Of a stretch of DNA of 50,495 nt, positions 8,051 to 16,753 are shown in pieces. Under the pieces are notes generated by a model that saw nothing but the letters and a program-made list of their open reading frames with translations, made no database searches and was not told the origin of the DNA. The number at the start of each line of letters is the position of its first letter. Position 1 is the stretch's first letter. Source of the DNA: ZC4RG35 sp040878345 (GTDB lineage Bacteria > Actinomycetota > Acidimicrobiia > Spongiisociales > ZC4RG35); contig JBBDML010000036.1 in assembly GCA_040878345.1 (NCBI GenBank), positions 1 to 50,495 on the forward strand, given 5' to 3'. The translations under genes were made by a program, and so were the position numbers.

Positions 8051-9533
8051 GCTGGTGGGGGCAATCGATCAGGGCACCACGTCGACCAGGTTCATGGTCT
8101 TCGACGAGAAGGGGACCGTGGTGGCCCAGGACCAAAGGGAGCACCGTCAGATCCTTCCCCGACCCGGCTGGGTGGAGCACGACCCGGTCGAGATCTGGTC
8201 ACGAACGGTTTCGGTCATCGAAGGTGCCCTCTCTTCTGCCGGCCTGGCCCCCGGAGACTTGGCCGCGGTGGGGTTGGCCAACCAGCGGGAGACGACTGTG
8301 GTCTGGGACCGGTCGACCGGTACCCCGGTGGCCAATGCGATCGTCTGGCAAGACACCAGAACGGCCCGATTGTGCGAGGACCTCGCCGGTGAGGTCGGGA
8401 TCGACCGGTTCCGCTCGAGGACCGGCCTGCCCCTTGCCACCTACTTCTCCGGGCCCAAGCTGAGATGGCTCCTCGACGAGCATCAGCTCCACCAAGCCGC
8501 CGAGAGGGGCGACGTCCTCTTCGGCACCATCGACAGCTGGCTGGCCTGGTGCCTCACCGGCGGTGCCGACGGGGGCCGTCACGTCACCGATGTGACCAAT
8601 GCCTCCCGGACTCTCCTGCTCGACCTGGTCACCACCGCATGGGACTCCGATCTCGCTGCCGAGCTCGGGGTCCCGACCCACATGCTCCCCGAGGTGACAG
8701 ACTCGCTGGGGGAGATCGGCGTCTGTGTCGGCCCCCTCACCGGTGTCCCCCTCACCGCAATCCTCGGTGACCAGCAGGCCGCCCTGTTCGGCCAGGCATG
8801 CTTCGACCCTGGCGAGGCCAAGAACACCTACGGGACCGGCAACTTCATGCTGATGAGCACCGGAACCGATGCCATCCCCTCCCGGTCCGGTCTCCTCACC
8901 ACGATTGCCTACCGGGCCCGTGGCGGCCCCACCCGGTACGCCCTCGAAGGCTCGGTGGCGGTGACCGGCTCCCTGGTGCAATGGCTCAGGGACAACCTGG
9001 GGATCATCAGCGACTCGACTGAGATCGAGGCCCTCGCCACGACGGTGGAGGACAACGGAGACGTCTACTTCGTCCCCGCCTTCTCCGGTCTGTTCGCTCC
9101 GTATTGGCGGCCCGACGCCCGCGGGGTGATCACCGGTCTGACCCGGTTCGCCGGCAAGGGGCACCTGGCCAGGGCGGCCCTGGAGTCGACAGCCTTCCAG
9201 AGCAGGGACGTCCTCGACGCCATGACGTCGGACTCAGGTGTCGGGCTCAGCGAGCTCAGGGTCGACGGGGGAATGACCGGGAACCAGCTCCTGATGCAGT
9301 TCCAGGCAGACATCCTTGGGGTCGACGTGGTCCGGCCTCTGGTTTCGGAGACGACTGCGCTCGGGGCCGCATATGCCGCCGGGGTGGCCGCCGGGGTGTG
9401 GTCGGGCACCGACGACATCCGGGCGCTGTGGGCAGAGGGCCGGCGCTGGGAGCCCAAGATGGGCGCCGATGAGCGCCGACACCTCATCGACCGGTGGCAT
9501 CAGGCGGTGCAACGATCCTTCGACTGGGTGTGA
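8043..9533 (+). CDS. glpK: glycerol kinase
   Basis: The 496-residue protein phosphorylates glycerol to sn-glycerol-3-phosphate. FGGY-kinase features are the N-terminal phosphate loop AIDQGTTSTRFMVFD, NQRETTVVWDRSTG with glycerol-binding residues, GDQQAALFGQACF, and the C-terminal ATP-site segment LRVDGGMTGNQLLMQFQADI. ATG 8043 is preferred over the adjacent GTG 8040. No glpF or glpD lies beside it; the next gene, pgsA, also uses glycerol-3-phosphate chemistry, so local supply for phospholipid synthesis is a reasonable inference. Confidence 0.95.
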   Translation: MAELVGAIDQGTTSTRFMVFDEKGTVVAQDQREHRQILPRPGWVEHDPVEIWSRTVSVIEGALSSAGLAPGDLAAVGLANQRETTVVWDRSTGTPVANAIVWQDTRTARLCEDLAGEVGIDRFRSRTGLPLATYFSGPKLRWLLDEHQLHQAAERGDVLFGTIDSWLAWCLTGGADGGRHVTDVTNASRTLLLDLVTTAWDSDLAAELGVPTHMLPEVTDSLGEIGVCVGPLTGVPLTAILGDQQAALFGQACFDPGEAKNTYGTGNFMLMSTGTDAIPSRSGLLTTIAYRARGGPTRYALEGSVAVTGSLVQWLRDNLGIISDSTEIEALATTVEDNGDVYFVPAFSGLFAPYWRPDARGVITGLTRFAGKGHLARAALESTAFQSRDVLDAMTSDSGVGLSELRVDGGMTGNQLLMQFQADILGVDVVRPLVSETTALGAAYAAGVAAGVWSGTDDIRALWAEGRRWEPKMGADERRHLIDRWHQAVQRSFDWV

Positions 9534-9557
9534 GAGCCCACCAACCCGCCAGTGGCA

Positions 9558-9563
9558 TATGAT
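9558..9563 (+). promoter_or_regulatory. -10 box TATGAT upstream of pgsA
   Basis: TATGAT ends 24 bases before the chosen pgsA ATG at 9588, giving a leader of about 18 bases that contains AAGGAGG (9577-9583). A GTG at 9570 would instead be leaderless, but the protein alignment favours the ATG. Confidence 0.4.
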
Positions 9564-9587
9564 CGCCCGGTGAGCCAAGGAGGAGGA

Positions 9588-10145
9588 ATGTCACTCCCGG
9601 ACGCCCTGGCCCTGTTCCGGGTGGCCATGACGATCCCGATCATGTCATTTGTCCGGGCCGATGGGATCCAGCATCATTTCGCCATCGCGGCCGCGGTGTT
9701 CGCGGTGACCTCCTTCACCGACTTCCTCGACGGCTACCTGGCCCGCCGGACCCACGGCGGTACCACTCTTGGAGCGTTCCTGGACACCACCGCAGACAAG
9801 ATCCTGGTCACCGGGACCTTGCTCGCCCTGGTCTCGGTCGACCGAATCTCGATCTGGCCGGCGTCCATCATCATCTTCAGGGAGTTCACGGTGATGGCGC
9901 TCCGCGGGGTGGTTGCCCAGCGGGGCGGGCTCATCAAACCCTCGACCTGGGGCAAGGCCAAGGCGTTCACCCAGTACCTGGCGATCTTCCTCGCATTCCT
10001 CCGCCTCCCCGACCGGTGGGGCCCGTGGTACCTCGACCAGTGGGTGATGCTGGTGGCGGTGATCGCCACCGTTGGCTCGATGTGGGGGTACCTCACCGCC
10101 TTCTGGCATGTGATCCGGTCCGAGCCTGCCCCGTCGAAGGGGTGA
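9588..10145 (+). CDS. pgsA: CDP-diacylglycerol-glycerol-3-phosphate 3-phosphatidyltransferase
   Basis: The 185-residue integral membrane protein makes phosphatidylglycerol phosphate from CDP-diacylglycerol and glycerol-3-phosphate. The CDP-alcohol phosphotransferase signature is intact: DGYLARR, then G and paired Asp residues in LGAFLDTTADK at about 48-68. Several hydrophobic helices follow. The start MSLPDALALFRV matches the family start and has a strong AAGGAGG ribosome site. Related CDP-alcohol transferases with other head groups cannot be fully excluded. Confidence 0.88.
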   Translation: MSLPDALALFRVAMTIPIMSFVRADGIQHHFAIAAAVFAVTSFTDFLDGYLARRTHGGTTLGAFLDTTADKILVTGTLLALVSVDRISIWPASIIIFREFTVMALRGVVAQRGGLIKPSTWGKAKAFTQYLAIFLAFLRLPDRWGPWYLDQWVMLVAVIATVGSMWGYLTAFWHVIRSEPAPSKG

Positions 10146-10152
10146 AGGCAAT

Positions 10153-11133
10153 GTGGTGAGGGTCGCCGTCACCGGTGGGTCCGGTGTGGTGGGTACGCCT
10201 TTGGTGCGCCATCTGGTCGAGGCCGGCCACGAGGTCCGCGCCCTTGCCCGCACCGACAGATCGGCTGATCGAGTGCGTCAGGCCGGGGCCGACGCCGTCA
10301 TAGGCGATCTGCTCGATCCCGAGGCTCTGGATCGCCTGGTGGGAGGAGCCGCATGGGTGTTCCATGTCGCCGGGGTCAACGAGTTGTGCCCAGTCGATCG
10401 CGATGCGATGTGGAGGGTGAATGTCGAAGGGACCCGGGCGGTGTTGAACTCCTCTCACCGTGCCGGCGTCGGTCGCCTGGTCCACACCTCTTCGGCGGCG
10501 ACCATCGGCGAGAGGGACGGGGAGATCGGGACCGAGAACACCCCGCATCGCGGCTCCCATCTCTCCACCTACGAGCGGACCAAGTCCGAGTCGGAGGCGT
10601 TGGCGCTGGAGGCGCCCCATGGCCTCGAAGTCGTGGTGGTCAACCCGTCGTCGGTGCAGGGGCCGGGCCGGGCCACCGGCACCGGTCGTCTCCTGCTCCA
10701 GGCGATGCAGGGGCATCTCCCTTTCTTGTACGACGCCACCTTCTCCTTGGTCGACATCGACGATTGCGCCCGCGGGCACCTCCTGGCCGCCGAGCATGGC
10801 TTGGCGGGGGAGCGCTATCTGCTCAGCGGCAGCATTCTCACCATCAGGGACACCGTATCGATGCTCACCGCCATCACCGGGCGCGTCTACCAGGCCAGGT
10901 ACCTTCGCCCCGGGGTGTTCTCGGCGCTGGGTTGGGCGATCGGGTCCGCCTATTCGGTCGTGGGTCGTCAGCCTCCGATCTGCCCGGAGGCGGTCCGGGT
11001 GATGCGTCACGGCCACCGCTACGACGGCTCACGGGCCACCCGCGATCTTGGCCTGGTCTACACCACCCCCGAGGAGACATTCCGCAGGACCATCGACTGG
11101 TTCGTGACCGCAGGCTTGCTCCGGCTTCCTTGA
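10153..11133 (+). CDS. NAD-dependent epimerase/dehydratase, extended SDR
   Basis: The 326-residue protein begins with the Rossmann motif VAVTGGSGVVGTPLVRHL and has the SDR active-site set: HTSSAAT (Ser) and YERTKSESEAL (Tyr-x-x-x-Lys). DVDPEA-type NAD contacts appear as GDLLDPEALDRL. This is the extended SDR pattern of nucleoside-sugar epimerases, dihydroflavonol-reductase-like and 3-beta-hydroxysteroid dehydrogenases; the closest-looking group is the dihydroflavonol-reductase/hopanoid-associated type, but I cannot name the substrate. Two GTG codons (10153, 10156) can serve as start; it follows pgsA by 7 bp. Confidence 0.85.
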   Translation: MVRVAVTGGSGVVGTPLVRHLVEAGHEVRALARTDRSADRVRQAGADAVIGDLLDPEALDRLVGGAAWVFHVAGVNELCPVDRDAMWRVNVEGTRAVLNSSHRAGVGRLVHTSSAATIGERDGEIGTENTPHRGSHLSTYERTKSESEALALEAPHGLEVVVVNPSSVQGPGRATGTGRLLLQAMQGHLPFLYDATFSLVDIDDCARGHLLAAEHGLAGERYLLSGSILTIRDTVSMLTAITGRVYQARYLRPGVFSALGWAIGSAYSVVGRQPPICPEAVRVMRHGHRYDGSRATRDLGLVYTTPEETFRRTIDWFVTAGLLRLP

Positions 11134-11193
11134 CGACGGTCGGGTCGCGAAACAGGTTCGTGCCGTCGCCGGGTCAGGCCGAGCCGGGGTCCC

Positions 11194-11199
11194 TAGTCT
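11194..11199 (+). promoter_or_regulatory. -10 box TAGTCT, leaderless position
   Basis: TAGTCT ends 9 bases before the ATG at 11209, so the transcript would start at or within two or three bases of the start codon. There is no ribosome site in the 9-base gap. Confidence 0.4.
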
Positions 11200-11208
11200 C
11201 CGGCCCAG

Positions 11209-11640
11209 ATGCCCCTGTTCCGGAGTGACCGCCCTGCCTCGACCGAGGCCGAGGCGGTGGATGAAGTCGAAGACCAGGAAGACGAGGTGGTCATAGACCT
11301 CACCGACCGGTCGCCGAGATCGGGGCTGTTGTGGAAGGACCTCGTCCTCCTCACCCGTGTGATCGACTCGGGCGCCGACCTGGGCAAGCCGTTGCATCAT
11401 CACTACTCCGTCTACTTCGACAGCAAGAAGCTCGCCGAGGCTGCCGGCAGGCTGGGGCGGGAGGAGGGATTCCAGGTGACCGTTGGCAAGTCGGGCCCCG
11501 GATCACCTCACCGATGGCTGGTGGTCTATGAGCGCGACTCCGTGCTCGATCTCCTGACCGTGATCGCGGCTGACGACTTCTTTCGGGGCCTCGTCGATCA
11601 GCTCGGTGGCAAGTTCCAGGGTCTGGAGATAGTGCTCTAG
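11209..11640 (+). CDS. RraB-like (ribonuclease E inhibitor B) domain protein
   Basis: The 143-residue acidic protein has a divergent first 45 residues and a compact domain with paired repeats: HHHYSVYFDSKKLAEAAGRL and GFQVTVGKSGPGSPHRWLVVYER. This pattern (a conserved aromatic 'YF' strand, helix, then a second 'W.V' strand) is that of the RraB / DUF695-adjacent fold. RraB binds RNase E in gammaproteobacteria; outside that group the family has no proven role. The fold call is moderate and any link to RNA decay here is inference. It runs convergent with the ECF42 gene, overlapping its end by 4 bp. Confidence 0.6.
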   Translation: MPLFRSDRPASTEAEAVDEVEDQEDEVVIDLTDRSPRSGLLWKDLVLLTRVIDSGADLGKPLHHHYSVYFDSKKLAEAAGRLGREEGFQVTVGKSGPGSPHRWLVVYERDSVLDLLTVIAADDFFRGLVDQLGGKFQGLEIVL

Positions 11641-12884
11641 GCGGTCGCCCCGTCCGACAGCCCGGCGAGACGGCGCTCCAGCAACCATCGGTCGGACTGG
11701 TTCATCGGCGCTGCCAGGGCGCGGTGGAGGCTGCGGCGAGCCGCGTCGGGATCCCCGAGCCTCCGCTCCATCTCGGCCCGCACCACCCACAGGTAGTGCC
11801 AGTCGGAATCGAGGTCGTCAATGCCGGCCAACGCGGCTGCCGGCCCTTCAGCCTCGGCGACGGCGACAGCCCGATTGACCCGGACCACCAGTGTCGGCTG
11901 CATCGACTCGAGGGCCCGGTAGAGCTCGGCGATCTGTGCCCAGTCGGTGTCGGCGTAGCCGGGGGCCATACCATGGAGACTGGCGATGGCCGCCTGGACC
12001 TGCAGCGGCCCCACCCGTCCCAGCCGGATCGTCCTGTCGACGATGGCCGTTGCCTCCTCGATCATCCCTCGATCCCACAGCGCCCGGTCCTGGTCGGCGA
12101 GGAGGATCATGTCCCCGTCGCCTCCCCGCGCCGGGCGCCGCGCCTCGGTGGCCAGGAGCAACGCGAGAAGGCCATGGCACTCCGGCTCGTCCGGCATCAG
12201 CTCGACCAGCAGGCGGGCCAGCCGGATCCCTTCGTCGGCCAGGTCGACCCGGGAGTTGTGGTGACCGTGACTGGGGTGATGGCCTGCGGTGTAGACCGCG
12301 TTGACGGTGGCCAGGACGGCCGGGAGCCGTTGGGGCAGCTCGTGGTCTCGGGGGACCCGGTAGGGGATCCGGGCCTCGGAGATCTTTCGCTTGGCCCGGC
12401 TCAGCCTCTGGCCCATGGTCGCCGGCCTGACCAGGAAAACCGCGGCGATCTCGTCGGTGGCGAGCCCGCAGATGGTCCGCAATGACAGGGCGACCCGGGA
12501 AGCCGGGTCCAGCGCCGGGTGGGAGCAGGTGAAGATGAGGCGGAGCCGGTCGTCTCTCCCGTCGGGCGGCGGCGGGGCGTTGTCGAGAAGACGCACGGCT
12601 CCCTCCTCCTTCACGCTGCGTTTCGCCTCGCGCCGCAATCGGTCCAGAGCACGGTTCCGCGCGGTGGTGGTAAGCCAGGCAGCCGGGTTCTGAGGCGGGG
12701 CATCGGGGTCCCAGGTCCGCACCGCCTCTAGGCATGCGTCCTGAAGGGCGTCTTCGGCCAGGTCGAAGTCGCCGGTGAGGCGGATCAGGGTGGCCAGGAC
12801 CCGGCCACCCTCGATCCTCAGTACCTCGTCAACTGTCGGACTCGCCGAAGTCGACACAGGGTCGGACCTCGATCCGGCCGCCAT
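11637..12884 (-). CDS. ECF42-type RNA polymerase sigma factor with C-terminal helical extension
   Basis: The 415-residue protein has sigma region 2 (LIRLTGDFDLAEDALQDACLEAV and AAWLTTTARNRALDRLRRE), region 4 (TICGLATDEIAAVFLVRPATMGQRLSRAKRKI) and then about 230 residues of TPR-like helical sequence (DUF6596 type). ECF factors of this size with that extension form group ECF42, whose partners are DGPF/YCII proteins rather than anti-sigma factors. Exactly such a gene lies upstream and overlaps its start by up to 56 bp. A GTG at 12857 is an alternative start that shortens the overlap. The extension is thought to regulate the factor. Confidence 0.92.
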   Translation of the reverse strand: MAAGSRSDPVSTSASPTVDEVLRIEGGRVLATLIRLTGDFDLAEDALQDACLEAVRTWDPDAPPQNPAAWLTTTARNRALDRLRREAKRSVKEEGAVRLLDNAPPPPDGRDDRLRLIFTCSHPALDPASRVALSLRTICGLATDEIAAVFLVRPATMGQRLSRAKRKISEARIPYRVPRDHELPQRLPAVLATVNAVYTAGHHPSHGHHNSRVDLADEGIRLARLLVELMPDEPECHGLLALLLATEARRPARGGDGDMILLADQDRALWDRGMIEEATAIVDRTIRLGRVGPLQVQAAIASLHGMAPGYADTDWAQIAELYRALESMQPTLVVRVNRAVAVAEAEGPAAALAGIDDLDSDWHYLWVVRAEMERRLGDPDAARRSLHRALAAPMNQSDRWLLERRLAGLSDGATA

Positions 12885-13203
12885 GCCAGGCTCCCGGGAT
12901 CTGGGCGGCCCAGCTCAGCGCCTCGTCGAGGTCGGCGCAGTCGAGGAGGTAGAAGCCGCCGAGGACTTCCTTGGTCTCGGCAAAGGGGCCGTCGGTTGCC
13001 ACCATCTCACCGCCCTTTCCACCTTCCACGCGGACCGTGGTGGCGGTGTCGGTGCCATAGAGCGCCTCGCCGCCTGCCATGACACCGGCGGCGGCGACCT
13101 TGGTCGAGAACTCGTTGTAGTCCTCGATCACCTGGGCCGTCTGTTCCGCCCCGGGCTCCTCCGAGGGCTCCGCCCCATAGATCAGTGCTGCATACCTGGG
13201 CAT
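12829..13203 (-). CDS. DGPF/YCII-domain protein, ECF42 partner
   Basis: The 124-residue protein belongs to the YCII-related family and shows the name-giving motif in ATDGPFAETKEVLGGFYLL at about 70-88, then a C-terminal segment with DEALSWAAQIPGAW. Such proteins form small alpha-beta barrels with a conserved His/Asp pair in YciI relatives. It precedes and overlaps the ECF42 sigma gene, the conserved arrangement for this sigma group. Its biochemical role is not established. Confidence 0.9.
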   Translation of the reverse strand: MPRYAALIYGAEPSEEPGAEQTAQVIEDYNEFSTKVAAAGVMAGGEALYGTDTATTVRVEGGKGGEMVATDGPFAETKEVLGGFYLLDCADLDEALSWAAQIPGAWHGGRIEVRPCVDFGESDS

Positions 13204-13312
13204 CCCGTCTCCTTTCCTCAGTGACGCCTTTCACTCCATACGACGAAGTCGATGACCCGATTTCGACATGCTGGCATGTGGCGGTGACTGATGGCGGAGA
13301 CCGCGCACCCGG

Positions 13313-13318
13313 TACCAT
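13313..13318 (+). promoter_or_regulatory. -10 box TACCAT upstream of mfd
   Basis: TACCAT ends 12 bases before the mfd ATG, giving at most a leader of a few bases. No ribosome site is present in the gap. Confidence 0.35.
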
Positions 13319-13330
13319 CGCCGATCCCGC

Positions 13331-16300
13331 ATGAGTGCCCCGCTTGCCCCTCTTCTGACTCGCTGGCACGCCGCTCCCGCACCGAGGATGGATGGGGTGT
13401 GGGCGGTGGCGCCGGGAGCGAGGGCGTTCGCCATCGCCGGTATCTTCGAGCGTCTCGGGACCACGATGCTGGTGGTGGTCCCCGGCGAGAGCGACGCCGA
13501 GGAGCTCGCCGACGACATCCGGCTGTTCAGCGACGAGGTGGTATTCGCCCCGGCTTGGGAGACGCTTCCCTTCGAGCACGTCTCGCCCAACATCCTGACC
13601 ATGGCGCTTCGGTCGGAGGCCAGGCATCGGCTCGACGGCCACCCTGTGATCGTGGTGGCCAGTGTCCGGGGGGCGATCCAGCGGCTCAGCCCATCGTCGG
13701 TGACCCCCATCGCCCTGGAGATGGGGGAGACCGTCGATCAAGGCGATCTGGCCCGGAGTCTCGCCGCCCTCGGTTATCACCGCACCGATCGGGTCGAGGC
13801 CCGAGGAGAGTTCGCGGTGCGAGGGGGGATCGTCGACGTCTTCCCCGCACAAGGCGAGCACCCGGTGCGTCTCGACTTCTGGGGTGACCACCTCGACGAG
13901 GTGAGACGCTTCTCGGTCTCCACACAGCGATCCGAGGATGCCCTGGATCGGATGGTCGCCTATCCGGCCCGGGAGGTTCGGCCCGACCCCGAGATCCGGG
14001 AGCGCGCCGAACGGCTGACCCGTGGCGAGCCGTGGGCCGCATCTACCTGGGACCGGATCGCCCAAGGTCATCTGTTCCCCGGGATCGAGTCCTGGCTCCC
14101 TTGGGTGGCCGAGCCGACCTCACTGGTGGACCGGGTCCCTGCAGGAGGCCATCTGGTGCTGGTCGACCCGGGGAGGGCCTTCGATCGAAGCCGTGAACTG
14201 ATCAAGGAGGAGGCGGAGCTGGCCGCGGCCCTCGCCCCGACATGGGGGGAGAGCGCCCCTCCGGCAGGCGAGCACCCGGCGCTGTTCCTCGATCTCCAGG
14301 ATTCTCTGGCCGGGACTCCCCACCTGCGCATGCCCACGGTGCCGATCAGCCCGGGCGACCCGGTTCTGGCCACCATCGGGCTGGAGGCCAGCCCGGGAGA
14401 TCCGGAATCTGTGGCGAGGGGCCTCAACCGACTGGTGGCAAGGGGGCTGGCAACGGTGGTGGCGATGGACGGAGACTCCGCCGCCGATCGGGTGGCCCGG
14501 GCCCTCGCCGAGAGCGGTCTGGCCCTCGACCGTCTCGACCGACTGGGCAATCCCCGGTCGGCGGTGGTCCCGGTCGGGATCCACCACGGGTTCATCGCCC
14601 CCGAGGTCGGAGTGGCGGTCCTGGGAGAACAGGAGATAGCCGGGAGACGGAGGGCCCACCGCCGAGCGGGGAGGTCCCGATCCTCGCCAACCCAGCAATT
14701 CCGAGACCTGAGCGAGGGCGATCATGTAGTGCATTACCAGCACGGGATCGGTCGTTTCGAGGGTCTGGTCTCGAGGACGATGGTGGGGACAGAACGGGAC
14801 TACCTGGTAATCGCCTATGCCGCCGGGGACCGGCTCTACGTCCCCGTGGACCAGCTGGCGTCGGTGACGAGGTACACCGGTGGGGAGGCCCCGCGTGTGT
14901 CCCGGATGGGCGGCAAGGACTGGACCGAGCAGAAGGACCGGGTTCGCAAGGCGGTGGCGGCCGTCGCCGCTGAAGTGGTGGCGCTCCACCGCCAACGAGC
15001 CCTCGCCAGCGGGCACGCCTTCACCATCGACACCCCATGGCAGCGGGAGATGGAGGCGGCGTTCCCCTACGAGGAGACGCTCGACCAGCTCCGCGCCGTC
15101 GGTGAGGTGAAGGCCGACATGGAGGGCGGGCGGCCGATGGATCGGCTCATCTTTGGCGACGTCGGCTTCGGGAAGACCGAAGTCGCCATCCGAGCCGCCT
15201 TCAAGGCGGTTCAGGACGGCCGCCAGGTGGCGCTGCTCTGTCCCACCACCCTCCTCGCCCAGCAACACCACCAGACATTCGGAGAACGTTTCGCCCCCTA
15301 CCCGGTCCGGGTGGAGGCCCTCTCTCGTTTCCTGACCCCGCGGCAGCAGGCCGCGGTCATCGAAGGCCTGGCAACCGGTGCCGTCGACGTGGTGATCGGC
15401 ACCCATCGCCTCCTCTCCGAGGACGTCCGCTTTCGGGATCTTGGGCTGTTGGTCATCGATGAGGAGCAGCGGTTCGGGGTCAGCGCCAAGGACGCCATCA
15501 AGCGACTCAGGGTTGGCGTCGACGTCCTCACCCTCACTGCGACGCCCATACCCCGGACTCTCGAGATGGCCCTCACCGGCATTCGTGACGTCTCGCACAT
15601 CAGGACTCCACCCGAGGACCGGCACCCGATCCTCACCTACGTGGGCCCGTATGACGAGCAGGCCGTCTCCGCCGCCATCCGACGCGAGCTGCTGCGGGAG
15701 GGCCAGGTGTTCTACGTCCACAATCGGGTGCGGTCGATCGATCGGGCGGTCTCGCGGCTCCGGGAGCTGGTCCCCGATGCCCGGTTGGTTCTGGCTCACG
15801 GCCAGATGTCGGAAGGCCAGCTGGAACAGGTGATGATCGACTTCTGGAACCGTGAGTCCGACGTCATGGTGGCCACCACCATCATCGAGTCCGGGCTCGA
15901 CCTCCCCACGGTGAACACCCTGATCGTGGAGCGGGCGGACCTCCTGGGCCTGGCTCAGCTGTATCAGCTCCGGGGACGGGTGGGCCGCTCCAGTCAAAGG
16001 GCTTACGCCTATCTGTTCCACCCGACGGACCAATCGCTGACCGAGGACGCCCATCGACGGCTGGAGGCGGTGGGGGAGGCCACCGACCTCGGCTCGGGGT
16101 TCCAGCTGGCTCTCAAGGATCTGGAGATCCGCGGGGCCGGATCGATCCTCGGGGAGGTCCAGAGCGGCCACATCGCTGCTGTCGGATTCGACCTCTACAC
16201 CGAGCTCGTGGCCGAGGCGGTCTCAGAGATGGAAGGGCGACCCGTCGAGGACGCCGGGCTTCCCGAGGTCAGGATCGATCTGCCGGTCGACGCCCATATG

Positions 16301-16687
16301 CCCGAGTCCTACATCGCCGACCAGGAGCTCAGGTTGGAGGCATACCGGCGGTTGGCCGCCACCACCACCATCGAAGCGGTCGACGACGTCGCCTCGGAGT
16401 GGGAGGACCGCTACGGGCCACTTCCCAAGGAGGCAAAGGCCCTGCTCGAGCTGGCGGGGCTGCGGGTGGAGGCGATTCGGGTGGGTCTGAGCGAGATCGT
16501 CAAGCTGAGACACGAGGTGAGGATGGGACCCGTCGATCTGAGGCCCTCACAGGAAGTGAGGTTGCAGAGACTGCAGCCACGCTCGGTGCTCAGGCCCAAC
16601 GACGGGCTGCTCTTCATCCCGGCCCGCGAGCCCCTGATCGCAGGGTTGATCGACCTCATGCAACAGATGTGGCCGCCTGGCGAGTGA
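13331..16687 (+). CDS. mfd: transcription-repair coupling factor
   Basis: The 1118-residue protein removes stalled RNA polymerase at DNA lesions and recruits UvrAB. The N-terminal UvrB-like module (1-320) contains FAPAWETLPFEHVSP and RGGIVDVFPAQGEHPVRLDFWGD. The RNA-polymerase-interacting domain begins near GDHVVHYQHGIGRFEGL. The RecG-like translocase has Walker A GDVGFGKTEVA (about residue 610), VIDEEQRFGV (about 709, a DEEQ box), TATPIPRTLEMAL, and the TRG-region motifs ESGLDLPTVNTL and QLYQLRGRVGRS. The C-terminal D7 domain follows YGPLPKEA. All key motifs look intact. It opens a cluster of genes that also follow mfd in mycobacteria. Confidence 0.97.
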   Translation: MSAPLAPLLTRWHAAPAPRMDGVWAVAPGARAFAIAGIFERLGTTMLVVVPGESDAEELADDIRLFSDEVVFAPAWETLPFEHVSPNILTMALRSEARHRLDGHPVIVVASVRGAIQRLSPSSVTPIALEMGETVDQGDLARSLAALGYHRTDRVEARGEFAVRGGIVDVFPAQGEHPVRLDFWGDHLDEVRRFSVSTQRSEDALDRMVAYPAREVRPDPEIRERAERLTRGEPWAASTWDRIAQGHLFPGIESWLPWVAEPTSLVDRVPAGGHLVLVDPGRAFDRSRELIKEEAELAAALAPTWGESAPPAGEHPALFLDLQDSLAGTPHLRMPTVPISPGDPVLATIGLEASPGDPESVARGLNRLVARGLATVVAMDGDSAADRVARALAESGLALDRLDRLGNPRSAVVPVGIHHGFIAPEVGVAVLGEQEIAGRRRAHRRAGRSRSSPTQQFRDLSEGDHVVHYQHGIGRFEGLVSRTMVGTERDYLVIAYAAGDRLYVPVDQLASVTRYTGGEAPRVSRMGGKDWTEQKDRVRKAVAAVAAEVVALHRQRALASGHAFTIDTPWQREMEAAFPYEETLDQLRAVGEVKADMEGGRPMDRLIFGDVGFGKTEVAIRAAFKAVQDGRQVALLCPTTLLAQQHHQTFGERFAPYPVRVEALSRFLTPRQQAAVIEGLATGAVDVVIGTHRLLSEDVRFRDLGLLVIDEEQRFGVSAKDAIKRLRVGVDVLTLTATPIPRTLEMALTGIRDVSHIRTPPEDRHPILTYVGPYDEQAVSAAIRRELLREGQVFYVHNRVRSIDRAVSRLRELVPDARLVLAHGQMSEGQLEQVMIDFWNRESDVMVATTIIESGLDLPTVNTLIVERADLLGLAQLYQLRGRVGRSSQRAYAYLFHPTDQSLTEDAHRRLEAVGEATDLGSGFQLALKDLEIRGAGSILGEVQSGHIAAVGFDLYTELVAEAVSEMEGRPVEDAGLPEVRIDLPVDAHMPESYIADQELRLEAYRRLAATTTIEAVDDVASEWEDRYGPLPKEAKALLELAGLRVEAIRVGLSEIVKLRHEVRMGPVDLRPSQEVRLQRLQPRSVLRPNDGLLFIPAREPLIAGLIDLMQQMWPPGE

Positions 16688-16713
16688 TGTTCACCTAACT
16701 CGGCTCCGCCACC

Positions 16714-16719
16714 TACCAT
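16714..16719 (+). promoter_or_regulatory. possible -10 box TACCAT upstream of the parvulin lipoprotein
   Basis: TACCAT lies in the short mfd downstream gap, 34 bases before the GTG at 16754. It could give the following genes a promoter independent of mfd. No clear -35 box. Confidence 0.25.
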
Positions 16720-16753
16720 CCGGGCAGTCCCCCCCTCCCAGAAAGACTCTCGC

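Noticed and set aside
14120..16171. 683-codon open frame antisense to mfd
   Set aside because: Shadow of mfd, whose helicase motifs are intact; no family features in the antisense product.
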